From Hyposmocoma kahamanoa (Eukaryota; Arthropoda; Insecta; Lepidoptera; Cosmopterigidae), in contig NW_020654080.1 of NCBI RefSeq assembly GCF_003589595.1, positions 5,719,889 to 5,783,888 of the forward strand: 64,000 nucleotides of DNA. Reading direction: 5' to 3'. The notes below the pieces were generated by a model that saw only the letters and a list, made by a program, of their open reading frames with translations, was not told the DNA's origin and made no database searches. The position numbers were made by a program, and so were the translations under genes. Below, one piece after another: positions 52,634 through 62,770 of this stretch (position 1 is its first letter; each line of letters begins with the position of its first letter).

Positions 52634-54230
52634 TTAAGTTAATTAAGTGTTGTATTTATACAATAAATATAAGTTCAAACTCTTTCAGAATTTGGGCATT
52701 TCCTAGGAGACAAATGAAGAGGATAAAAAGTCTGAAGTTTCACCCTACAAGAATAGAATAGTTTTTGCACAATGGTACGCTTGAAGTGCGAAAGATGTAT
52801 TCGGTTATGATCATATTAACGGTACAGTTGATGGTAAGAAGATTATTCGACAAGTCACGAGCTTTGCGATCTCTACAAAAGAACGGGCACTATAACGAGT
52901 ATTACCATTAACATTTATGGCAGCATCATCAGCGTACGTTATAATTTCGGAGTATATTAATGTTAGTTTGCACGAGTCATTAATGTAGATTAAAAAAGGG
53001 TAGGTCCAAGGATACTACCTTGTGGAACACCATATGAGTGCGATATAGCAAGGTTCACTATGACTACGACATCATAGTATTAAAAGAAATGATTATAACA
53101 TTCTTCCCAGAAACTTTTTTCTTTTCAGTCACATTTTACCTGTCAGATTATACCTTCGTCATTTTGCGACATTTTTGAAAAACGAATAATTTTTGCTGAC
53201 AACTCGTATGTTGTTATCAAAATATGCCACATTTTTGAATCCAAAAGCAGAAGGTCAAAGACATATACATTATGACACTTAAGACTTATATTCGATTTTA
53301 TACCACTTAGTATAAGAACGATCCAAAGCCCTAAGTGTCAAAAGCTTGGTTCTCTTGACTATACGAGTACGTTAACCTGTAAAAGTTAATGAATTCTAAT
53401 CGCAACGAACATTATTTTAGCAACAATAGCAACTTAAGAAAAACCAAACAATTTTTGTTATATTCTAATTAAAGAGTGCCGAATTATGGTAAATATTAAA
53501 AAAAAGAAATGATACACGCTAAGAAAAACATTGATTGCAGTAAACGAGATGTTTTTCAAGATAATAATATAACTTGTTTCAATGTGTATCTATCGAGTAC
53601 CATGATTGCAATAGAATTATGATTTGATCATGTTGTGTTTGATTCAATTAAGAATTCGCCGAACGAACATACCTGTATCACCTGGCCTCATACTAGTGAA
53701 CTCCCAGTACTATGAATATCAGAACGTATACGTAGTAACATCCAGAGGCCAAGAACATCTGGATCGCAACCAATTTTAAGTTCATCTCCTGAATTGATCC
53801 AGCTGGGATCTCCTCGTCGAACGAGGTCATCAAATCGTATTTAATTAAACCTATCGATGCGAAATGCGGAAATATCTCTACTTAATGACGTAGCCTACCC
53901 TTATCAAGCACACATTAATACGAGCATATACTGGGTGCTTTTTAAGTCTATTTATTGTAAAATTAATATCCTTCATATGACGTCTACTTCTGCGCTTCTA
54001 AATATTTTTGTTTTATTTGTTTATTTACAGGTTACAAAAGACCCATAAACACATACCTTATAGACTAACAAACATAATAACATAATAAGAACTATTTATT
54101 TATTTACACGCATGGACCACGACGTGTGACGCAACGTGGTTGTAACCGAATGCAACCGAAGTGTAAGCCGATAGCCATCCTCGTCGCACTGGTCTACTCC
54201 TCTCGGTGGTACTGACGACACAGCTCCAGA
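52634..54230. other. No gene recognised
   Basis: AT-rich. GGTAGGTCCAAGGATACTAC and TTGTGGAACACCATATGAGT (52998-53032) resemble a LINE RT phrase (G.PQGS.LGP-like, or 'RCKGTLWNTI' inverse) but I cannot confirm it. No intact frame. Confidence 0.35.
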
Positions 54231-54237
54231 GATGAGT

Positions 54238-54512
54238 TTACGTTTTAATAATGACCCTTAAGGTGTGCAGCCGGTGGAACGAGCAGCGGACGCACACCCG
54301 CTCCGCAGCCTCCTTTTGCGACATAATATCTCCGCAAAAGGAGGCCACCGCCTTCCAGGACTCCTCGCTACCGAGCATGGCGGCAACCACGCCCGGCAGC
54401 GAGAGGTACGGGGAGAAGGCGATGGCAGTTCGCTGCTCGCCTGATCCCCTAGTGAGGCCAGCGGGCACTGTACAGGGACTCCGGAGCCAGCAAGTACCTT
54501 TAGCCTTTTAAA
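54238..54512 (-). pseudogene. R1-clade-like LINE C-terminal fragment
   Basis: The minus frame reads SLPGVVAAMLGSEESWKAVA, then SFCGDIMSQKEAAERVCVRC. The ending W..V.SFC.D++SQKE.AER is typical of R1-type LINE C-termini. It is GC-rich against an AT-rich background. Confidence 0.65.
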
Positions 54513-54947
54513 TAAAAAATATGTTTACTTGATTCCATTTTATTCTATAAAGCATGCGATGCATGATTGCGACAACAATTTTGAGTAACGAATTTAGTCA
54601 TGTTTCTGATATATTCAATTAATAATTTGACAAAGAAGACTTGATTGGAATTCGTTCTTTTCAGGGCACATATTTATCGCTAAGATTTTATTTCTGATAA
54701 ATCAACCGAGAAATTACTGCGACCAATTTCAGAATGTCCTAAGAAAGGTCAGATCAAGAGTATCCGTAACAGACGTGTATCTATAAAAGCATTGATGCGT
54801 GTTGATGAGGTGAAAGGTGTGTGTTAGGGTCGTGTCAGCGTCATATTAAATATATAAATACGTTTGTCTTAGTGTAATTATATTTTTGTAACATTAGAGC
54901 ACTACTATTTGGTAATGAGTACTGTTTCCGTTGATACATTCTTAGGT

Positions 54948-55010
54948 TGGCAGCGCCAGTAACTTTCATTGATGGCGCCAAAGTAACTTTAGTTGATGGC
55001 GCCAAAAATG
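54948..55010. repeat. Short tandem repeat, 24-bp unit
   Basis: GGCAGCGCCAGTAACTTTCA / GGCGCCAAAGTAACTTTAGT / GGCGCCAAAAATG: about 2.5 units. Confidence 0.7.
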
Positions 55011-55694
55011 AAGCACTACCAAAAACCCCACTATCCAGCTAAGGTATTCTTAATTCGTGATACTCGAGTGCTAGGCATTTTGTTTATTTGAGCCTCAGAG
55101 GCAATACCTCTCCTTTTACTTTACCGTGCCATGTTGCCGTGCAAATTCTACAATCATAACAGTCTTCATATTAATAAACGAAGAAACAAGGAGTTGGAAA
55201 TTTATTTCTGGAACTTCCTTATAATCGTAAGAAGTGAAAAGCTGTAATTTTTGCCTATATATATGTATGCACATGTATGGGATTAGTACTATATATATGT
55301 GTGGGATTTAACTGAGAATATTAAATAAATAAGAAGTTTACCAAACTACGTATCGTGTGTCACTAACTAAACTCCAAAGACTTGCCACCTGACTTAACAA
55401 GTTAATTGCGTATTAAGAAGATTGAGTGCTTAATTAACTATGGAACAGTTAAATCCTCTACATAATATGGGCAAACAAAATAATGTTTATGTATATATAG
55501 ATGTTATGTATAGTTGTAAAAACAAAAAAAAACAGCCTATATTTTTGTACGGTTAAGAAAACCGGCTACAAATTCTAGATATACTAAAAGTAATTCATTA
55601 TTACTGTGATACGAGAAGAATGAACCTTACTATTATAGATGAAACGTAATATGCAATTAAAATAACTTCACAAGAATTAATTAAACTATACTAA
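55011..55694. other. No gene recognised
   Basis: AT-rich; nothing seen. Confidence 0.5.
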
Positions 55695-56145
55695 CTTTTT
55701 TTAATGACACCAAGTCGTACGCCTGATGATAAGCGACATGCCTGACCACACAGAGGTTTTTTTTTTGTAACATCAAGTGACGGGACGAACAAGTCGTGCG
55801 CCTGAAGGTAAGCTACATGTTCGTCCATAACAGTTACAGTAAAACTCAGAGCTTTAAATTGCAAAGATCTGAGGGGCACTACCACTGCGCCCGTCACCCC
55901 GAGACATAAGTTGACAAGTCCCATGTGCCTGTAATTTCACCAGCACCCTTACCCTTCAAAACCGGAACACAGAAATGCTGACATTACTGCTTGGTGGCAG
56001 AAATACTAAAATGCAAAGCTCTGAGGGGCAGTGCCACTGCGGCCTTCACCCTCCGACATAAGTTGACAAGTCTCGTGTTCCTGTATTTTACCAGCACCCT
56101 TATCCTTCAAGACCGAAACGCAGTAATACTCTAATATTACTACAC
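55695..56145 (-). repeat. Family A, compound copy (three partial units)
   Basis: A partial head (AATGACACCAAGTCGTACGC to CCTGACCACACAGAGG, 55704-55757) and a T-run are followed by a second start (AAGTGACGGGACGAACAAGT, 55776) that runs to CTTGGTGGCAGAAATAC at about 56007. Then TAAAATGCAAAGCTCTGAGG restarts in mid-element and runs to AAACGCAGTAATACTCTAAT. All three are in the same orientation. Confidence 0.85.
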
Positions 56146-57992
56146 ACACTGCACTGGTACTGGTGTATTATTAAATTAATATAAATTATTATTATTTTCG
56201 TAATGGCGGCCACTAGGCTTGGGCCAGTGTTAGTTTTATAAGAATAATATAAAAAAACATGGCGATTGTCGCCAGTGTCAGTTTTCAATTATACGGGTTG
56301 GTCAAACTGTCACTGTCAAGAGTAAACTCGAACCATTAACGAATTTAATAAATTAAATTATATTGTTTTTTATGAAGGATTTATGTAATTTTCTATAATT
56401 GTTTCTAATTTATTTTGCATGCACATGTAAAATAAAGCAGATTTTATTTTATTTATTTTTTAAATGCATTTGCTACAGAAATTTAAACAAAGTCAGAAAT
56501 AATAATAAGAAAACCAATATTTCTATTTTCCTGCAGCTTCCATCCAACATTCTTTTATTTTGAACTCATTGGAAAAACTTAGAAACTAAAAATAGTCTAC
56601 GTTTAATCTACGAGTATAATGGAATTTAAATATGTACGTTATCTAAAACAATAATACACATACATTGCTCTTCAAGCAACAGCAACATACAAATTGACAT
56701 GAAACTGAAACAGTAGTCCAAAATATGAGTTGTGTTAAAGTTACTCGAAATAAAATGTTTAGTAATAATAATAATAATAAAATAAAAGAAATCAATTTAA
56801 CGTGAATGCTTTTCGCTTCGATATTTGAGGGACTTTAATTACAAAAATCATAGCAAGAAATTCAAACATTTCAGTAAAAATGTATTGTCGATAAACATAA
56901 CATAATATAGCCATCGTAAATGAACAACACTATATTTGAGTCCAGAAATTTCTATGGAGACAAAAAGAAAACATTGAATAATAATAGAAACAGTAACCAA
57001 AAATGCAAATAGCCGGTGGAATGTTATCACTCCACCGGCTCACTCACTGGACACTCACTGGTTTTAAAATTTTTGTTTTCACTCAAATTTCTACAAGAAG
57101 TATCGCTACAACTAGGCATTTTCGCGTTTTACGAGAGATCTTGTATGTACAACGATCGCCATGTCACTGTGGTGATGTTCGTAGGCGTGTCACCTCGATA
57201 TGATCATTATGATCATTTTGATCATATCCAGGAACCACGCCCCCATACCAAATGTCCCCTTTTTTTCTATATGTATGATTTTATTACATATTTTATATAA
57301 CTACGAATATTTATATTACATAAATAATGTTACTGTAGCAGCCAAAAGCTATTAACACATACAACAGAGATAGTTAAAGTACTTAATTAGTTATTATAGG
57401 TCTCATGGTCACAGTTGACTGTAAAGGGCGCGCACCGTTAGTTTGTTTGAAAATACAAATATACACGATTTAAATCCGGAAAAATAGTTTCATTTCCTGA
57501 TTATGACTTATTAGTGAAAATCCCAAAAGCAATTTTAATCATATAATATTTCAAGTCAAAGATCAACTTTTTTTACACAAATTGTCAATAGGTACTAAAA
57601 TACAAAACAAACTGGGATTTAAAAAGGATTTTTAACCTAAAAAAGTTATCTATCCTGAAAAAAAGCCGGTATCCGGCTTAAAAGTTCTCATTAGACTGAC
57701 AGCATTGCCTCTCTGGACGGGAATAGGCATTTACTGAACCAACCGCGACCCGAAGCGGTGACCGCAGGCCCTGTCTTTGAGCCGGCGACCCAACTCTTTC
57801 AATAAGGCTCCGCCGTCACAATCACGACCGTTACGAAGTCGTACATTAGCTCCAAAGCAGAATATTTAGCATACTTTGGTGTCGCGGCATTTCCAGAAAA
57901 AAACGAGCGGCAGAAAAAACTGACATCAACGCTATCGTGCAGTTAGCACCATAGAACCAGAAGATACAGAAAAGGGTACTTGGTAATACCTG
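56146..57992. other. No gene; hairpins
   Basis: Perfect 10-bp hairpins at 57011-57040 (AGCCGGTGGA/TCCACCGGCT) and 57197-57228 (GATATGATCA/TGATCATATC). A GC-richer stretch at 57700-57860 is unrecognised. No coding frame. Confidence 0.5.
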
Positions 57993-58178
57993 AACGGTAA
58001 GGGTGCTGGTGAAATCACAGGCTTATAGAAATGTCAGCTTATGTCTCAGGGTGACGGGCGCAGTGGCAGTGCTTCTCAGATCTTTTGCGATATAAAACTG
58101 CGACTGTTATGGATAGGCGTGTTGTTTACCACCAGGCGCGCGACTTGTACGTCCCGTCATTTAGTATCATAAAAAAAG
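57993..58178 (+). repeat. Family A, 3' two-thirds
   Basis: ACGGTAAGGGTGCTGGTGAA through GGGTGACGGGCGCAGTGGCA and TTACCACCAGGCGCGCGACT to TTTAGTATCATAAAAAAAGC. Confidence 0.9.
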
Positions 58179-58855
58179 CCGTGACCAATGGACCTGTAAT
58201 GGATCCGAAACGTTGGTTTATTTGAAAAAAATATGCCAGTTTAAATCTGGAAAAAAATTGTTTCATTTTCAATACGAGCATGTTGTTGCAACATGCTCGT
58301 GATTGCTCACGAAAATCTAAGAAATAAACAAGTTATAAATTTAATGAAAACCGAAAAAACGAGAGGAAAGAGAAAACCTGATTTTACACCTGAATTGAAA
58401 CACTTTCTTTTTAATTTCCTTGTTAATTTATTTCACATTTTGCTTTGGTATGGCTATATGATGGTGACATGGATATGTCATTTTTGACTACATTTATGTG
58501 GAAATGTCAGGTTTCAGTACGTAAGTATCTTCATAACTGCACAAAATGTACTCAAACTCACCTCCCCACTGTCCTGTATTTGTGGGTAGCAGTCTCCGCT
58601 TTGAAAGGTTGTAACTACGCCATGCTGACGAACAGTTGCTTTGACGTGAAATCATTATAGCAGCTCTCCAACAGCAACACGGAAATCTATCTACCACATA
58701 ATTAGTCTGTGAGAGCCCTATAATTAGGGAGATGCATAAACACTGGCGACCAACACCAACTATTTAAAGAAACAACCCAAGTCAGTGCGTCCATCACCCC
58801 CAATCTGACCCGTCAGGTAAACATCCGGACATACGACCGATATTCCCTTTTTTTT
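58179..58855. other. No gene; perfect hairpin
   Basis: A dispersed motif GGATCCGAAACGTTGGTTTA (58200-58219) and a perfect 12-bp hairpin (ACGAGCATGTTG/CAACATGCTCGT, 58274-58300). Three short frames have no motif. Confidence 0.5.
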
Positions 58856-59036
58856 ATAACGCACACTCTCATAGCCCCGCACTAAGGAAACCCGCTGTAA
58901 CGAGGGTGCCATGGACACACACATAGACAACCACAAATTACACCCAAACTCACGAGAGAAATAAATGCAGGCCATACAAATATTTCTCCCGGCCCGCGAA
59001 TTGAATCTGGGACCCCTGCGAGGCAGGCATGGTAAC
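58856..59036 (-). mobile_element. tRNA-derived SINE-1 copy, head partly lost
   Basis: ATAACGCACACTCTCATAGC, ACCACAAATTACACCCAAAC and B box GCCCGCGAATTGAATCTGGG; the A box is missing. It joins directly to a LINE scrap at about 59037. Confidence 0.88.
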
Positions 59037-59270
59037 ATTTAAAGTTCCTTTAAGGCGTACTAAGACCTTTTCGAATCTTTTATTATGCGCGCAGTCCAGG
59101 AATGGAATTCCCTGCCTGCAACTGTTTCCGAGAACATACAACCCGAGTATATTAAATTTAAGATGCTACTAAATAGGCATCTTTTGGGCGAACTCGTTTC
59201 ATCGTAGACCCTTTCTGCCCGCTCCAGGTACTAGGTGGTGGTACCATTTACTTAAAAAAAAGTATGTTTA
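59037..59270 (+). pseudogene. LINE C-terminal fragment
   Basis: The frame reads SFIMRAVQEWNSLPATVSEN, then PEYIKFKMLLNRHLLGELVS and a stop; 3' tail TACCATTTACTTAAAAAAAA. Same family as 51465-51660. Confidence 0.7.
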
Positions 59271-59640
59271 AATCCGGAAATTATAAAAAAAATGCAAGAT
59301 TTACAAGATACTCGTACGTCTTTAAGAGAAAGTAAAACACACATTCTCCCATATGGTACATTTTAGTTGATGAAGTCTAGCAATCTTTCGGTTTGAATTG
59401 TTTACGAGACAAGTTCGCTCGAGCGTTAAGACGTATGGCCGCAACTTTACCTTTGTTTATCTGGCCATCTGTTGAGCGCTTTTATATGAGTTACTTTAGC
59501 GAGAAGTCTGAAACTTTCGGTCAATAAATTACCAGAAACATATCATGTTTCCATAGTGTTAGCATTTCATGTTTACGGCTTGCGCCAATTATTCATCATC
59601 AGTTTGCATCTATACGCTGGTAGATATAAACTTCCCCTTA
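59271..59640. other. No gene recognised
   Basis: Unassigned. Confidence 0.4.
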
Positions 59641-59644
59641 AACG

Positions 59645-59836
59645 CGCTAACTCTTCGGGTACTGTGCCGCCGGCATCCAACCCCTGCTGCCACCTTTCTC
59701 AGGTGATCCGTCCATCTAGCTGCAGGGAATTCTACACTACGTTTTCCTTGACGTGGTCGCCACTCTGGAACAAATCTGGTCCACCAATCATCAACCCTTC
59801 GGCAGACACGTCCGGGTCACTGCCACTTTTTGACAA
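59645..59836 (-). pseudogene. RTE-type LINE C-terminal fragment
   Basis: The minus strand reads VKKWQ, then a stop, then PGRVCRRVDDWWTRFVPEWR, PRQGKRSVEFPAARWTDHLR and KVAAGVGC: the RTE ending (KWQ.AGH..RR...W...VLEWRPR.GKRSVGRPP.RWTDD+.+VAG). It abuts a SINE-1 copy. Confidence 0.7.
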
Positions 59837-60055
59837 CTGCCTCCGTGGCCGAACGACTATCATACCGGTCTGCCATGTAAGAGGTCCCGGGTTCGATTCC
59901 CGTGCCGGAAGACATATTTGTATGGCCTACATTTATTTCTCTCGTGAGGTTGGGTGTGATTTGTGGTTGTCTGTGTATGTGTCCATGGCACCCTCAATTC
60001 AGGGTTTCCCTAGTGCAGGGCTATGTTGAGTGTGTGCGTTATTATTATAATTATA
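59837..60055 (+). mobile_element. tRNA-derived SINE-1, full-length copy
   Basis: ACTGCCTCCGTGGCCGAACG (A box), GGGTTCGATTCCCGTGCCGG (B box), full body, end TTTCCCTAGTGCAGGGCTAT and a TTA-rich tail. Confidence 0.92.
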
Positions 60056-60077
60056 CTTAAGCTTACTGATTTTGCGA

Positions 60078-60107
60078 GCTTTGTGAAAGAGTTCGTCCAT
60101 AGAAGTA
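60078..60107 (+). repeat. Family A, 5' fragment
   Basis: GAGCTTTGTGAAAGAGTTCG then TCCATAGAAG. It may be the 5' part of the copy resuming at 61876, separated by a stretch that includes the Tc1-like element. Confidence 0.65.
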
Positions 60108-60245
60108 TTATATAATTAAAGTTGTTTTTGGGGTTTGCACTAACAAATCTTAACTAATTAAGTACTTTAACTATCTGTTTTGTATTTATTAATGGCTTTT
60201 TTACTTATGTAACATAAACCTTCAAAGTTAGTAAGGTATAAAATA

Positions 60246-61855
60246 AACTCTTTTGCAAAAAAAAACGGGCACTTTAGATTTTTTTCTTCAATGAAGAAGA
60301 ACAAGAAATAGGTTTTATTAATTTGACGATATATTGGCATGTTATTTGAAGCGTCCTGGCATGATTCTTTACGTTCCAAATTTAAAATTTGAAATTAATA
60401 AAAGAAAAATAATGATTATTGTGGATTATTCTAAAATTGCTTTACTAATGGCGCGAATTGCTGAAACGATTTTTAACTGATTACGATATTTTAAAACTTT
60501 TTGGATATTTTCTGCGAATTAAACAATTTAATCTTTCTTTTTACATTAAATACCACTTTTTGATATGAGTGATAAAGTGATAAGGGCCGGTAAAATTATA
60601 GCCCTACTTGAAGAAAGTTGTTCGCAAACTTACGTGTCTCAGCGGCTAAATGTGAGTCGTTCAACTGTCCAGAGGACTTGGCAACGGTATCAAGAGACCG
60701 GTTCGGTCAAAAGAAGACCCGGTTCGGAAAGAAAACGATGCACAGAACCAAGAGATGACCGCTTTTTGGTGAGTCAGGAGTTGCGGAATCGTAAGGCGTC
60801 AAGTGTGGACCTGAAGAAGAGCCTTGAAGAAGTAAGAGGAGTAGAAGTTAGCTTGTGGACGGTCAGGAGGAGGCTTTTGGCTGCCAATATCAGGAGTTAC
60901 CGCCCAGCTCGGGGCCCTAAATTACTCCGTGAGCACCGTGTTGCTCGACTTCAGTTTGCTCGGAACTGTGCTTCATGAACTCTGGAGGACTAGAATAAAG
61001 TATTGTTTTCTGATGAAGCTAGAATCTCTTTGTGTGGAGAGGACCGACGCCGGCGAGTGCTGCGAAGACCACGGGAACGCTATGCGGAAGTGTGTTTCGA
61101 AGAAATCACTCCTTATGGCGGAGGCTCCGTTATGTTTTGGGCAGCAATTAATTCGACGGAGCGTACGGAGTTAGTTTTCATAGAAAATGGAACATTAAAT
61201 GCACACCGGTACATAATGGAAGTCCTAATTCCATATGCACAACCCACATTGACTGCACTTGGGGAAGATTCCATTTTTATGGACGACAATGCTCGCCCGC
61301 ACCGTTCTAGCGACGTGGAAGCGTACATGCAAGAAGTTGGGATCCGTCGTTTAGATTGGCCAGCTCGAAGTCCTGACCTCAACCCAATTGAGCATATCTG
61401 GGATGTTCTAAAGAGACGGGTAAGATCAATGCAACCTGCTCCACAAAACATCAGGGAGCTAAAAAGAGTCATTGCAGAAGATCGGTAACGTATTCCTCAA
61501 AACGTTATTAAAAACATCGTGGAAAGCATGCCCAGAAGGATTCAAGCTGTGATTTTGGCAAGAGGAGGTCACACTCGTTATTAGGTTTTTACATTTGTAA
61601 CTTTATTTAATTAAAAAAAGTAAAAAAAATCTTGTCTTTATTGCCGACCACTTCTTATTGTTTGGGCGTGTACATCGGTTTTAAAGAATCCATCGTTTTT
61701 TTTTTCTTTTAATTGCCCGAATTCACTTCACGCGTATTAATTTACACGATTATAAGTATACAGACTAAGTCAAAGAAATAAATTTCATCTAATTAACTCA
61801 AATCGACTTTAGAACGTAAATTTCCTTAGGTGCCCGTTTTTTCTGCAAAAGAGTG
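60246..61855 (+). mobile_element. Tc1-like transposon, 1610 bp, complete ends
   Basis: Ends AACTCTTTTGCAAAAAAAAA CGGGCAC (left) and, inverted, CACTCTTTTGCAGAAAAAAC GGGCACC (right), with TA at 60244-60245 and 61856-61857. The length, TA target and single transposase gene are those of Tc1-like elements. The transposase has internal stops, so the copy is non-autonomous, but its ends look usable in trans (inference). Confidence 0.92.
60565..61584 (+). pseudogene. Tc1-like transposase (DD34E) with three internal stops
   Basis: A DNA transposase that cuts and pastes the element. One frame of 1020 bp runs without any frameshift from ATG 60565 to TAG 61582-61584, about 339 codons, the usual Tc1 size. 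The N-terminal helix-turn-helix reads GKIIALLEESCSQTYVSQRL and NVSRSTVQRTWQRYQETGSV (1-45), followed by a second HTH with VSLWTVRRRLLAANI. The catalytic core is FSDEARISLCG, FMDDNARPHRSSDVEAYMQE and RSPDLNPIEHIWDVLKRRV, with 34 residues between the second Asp and the Glu. The stops are at 60976-60978 (TGA), 60991-60993 (TAG) and 61486-61488 (TAA). The first two sit where the family normally has Trp. Confidence 0.93.
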
Positions 61856-61875
61856 TATGTAATATATGTATAAGT

Positions 61876-62092
61876 AGTAATGTGAGTATTTCTGCGTTTC
61901 GGTTTAGAAGGATAAGGGTGCTGGTAAAATACAGGCACATGGGACTTGTTAACTTACGTCTCAGGGTGACGGGCGCACTGGCAGTGCCCCTAAGGTCTTT
62001 GCGATTTAAAACGGCACTGCAACTGTTATGGATAGACATGTCGCTTATTATCAGGCGCATGACTTGTTCGCCCCGTCACTTGCTATTTTAAA
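61876..62092 (+). repeat. Family A copy, 3' three-quarters
   Basis: AGTAATGTGAGTATTTCTGC through CAGGCACATGGGACTTGTTA, GGGTGACGGGCGCACTGGCA and ATCAGGCGCATGACTTGTTC to CACTTGCTATTTTAAAATAA. Confidence 0.88.
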
Positions 62093-62154
62093 ATAAAATA
62101 GTTTGGCTTACAGTAGTCTCGTTACAGTAGTCGATTGGATGTTTGTTTTTGTAA

Positions 62155-62325
62155 ATATGTTACGCGATAACATCGGCGTTTGTGAACCGATTTTGATGCT
62201 TCCTTTTTTGTTGGAAAGAGGATATCTTAATAGTGGTTCCATTTCAATTTGAAGAACATATTCCACTTTTAAGGGTGGCAAACTAGGGGATGAATGACTT
62301 TTGCGGTCGGTTTATTTTGTACTCT
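62155..62325 (-). mobile_element. CCGAC-terminal MITE-like repeat copy
   Basis: Inverted: TATGTTACGCGATAACATCG, TTTGTGAACCGATTTTGATG, TTTTTGTTGGAAAGAGGATA, GGGTGGCAAACTAGGGGATG and TTTTGCGGTCGGTTTATTTT. Confidence 0.75.
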
Positions 62326-62640
62326 GTACTCAGATTATTAATGTGATGTTCACTAGTAGAACCCGATCCACGTCCACGTGCAATCCATTATGAATATATT
62401 TTGTTACTGTTTTGAACTGGACAAAAACTTCTGTTTAGCTCCACCGATTTATGTTCATCGGTAAATTTTACTTATCTGCCGTACCTACTTCACGTTTTGT
62501 ACACCGTTTTATCCTTCTGGTATAAATTGCACTTATTTCTGCTTTTTTGTTTTCATTTCGTCTCACCTGGTGGAAAGTGACTATTAAGTCGATGATGGAC
62601 CATGCACATTTAAATAATAAAAAATGTATTAATAAAAATG
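62326..62640. other. No gene; short repeat shared with 2085-2145
   Basis: CTCACCTGGTGGAAAGTGAC, GTCGATGATGG and CATGCACATTTAAATAAT (62565-62620) resemble CTCACCTGATGCAAAGCGAC, GTCGACAATG and CATGCACACTTAAATAAT at 2096-2150. Confidence 0.5.
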
Positions 62641-62770
62641 AACCGTTGTAGCCTAACGGTTTTCGTGCCTATCTATATCAGAGGCAGTGGGTTCGAACCC
62701 GGCCGCGCAGCTCTGAGTTGTGAAGTGTGAGTGTGTGTGAGTGAATTTACATGCAAAATATAATTTACAA
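62641..62770 (+). mobile_element. tRNA-derived SINE (SINE-3) copy
   Basis: A box GTTGTAGCCTAACGGTTTTC, B box GTGGGTTCGAACCCGGCCGC, then CGCAGCTCTGAGTTGTGAAG and a GTGA-rich stretch. The post-head body matches 31800-31900 loosely. An alternative is a degenerate tRNA pseudogene. Confidence 0.6.

Noticed and set aside
59556..60029. 157-codon frame
   Set aside because: It spans an antisense RTE fragment and a tRNA-SINE, both better explained as elements.
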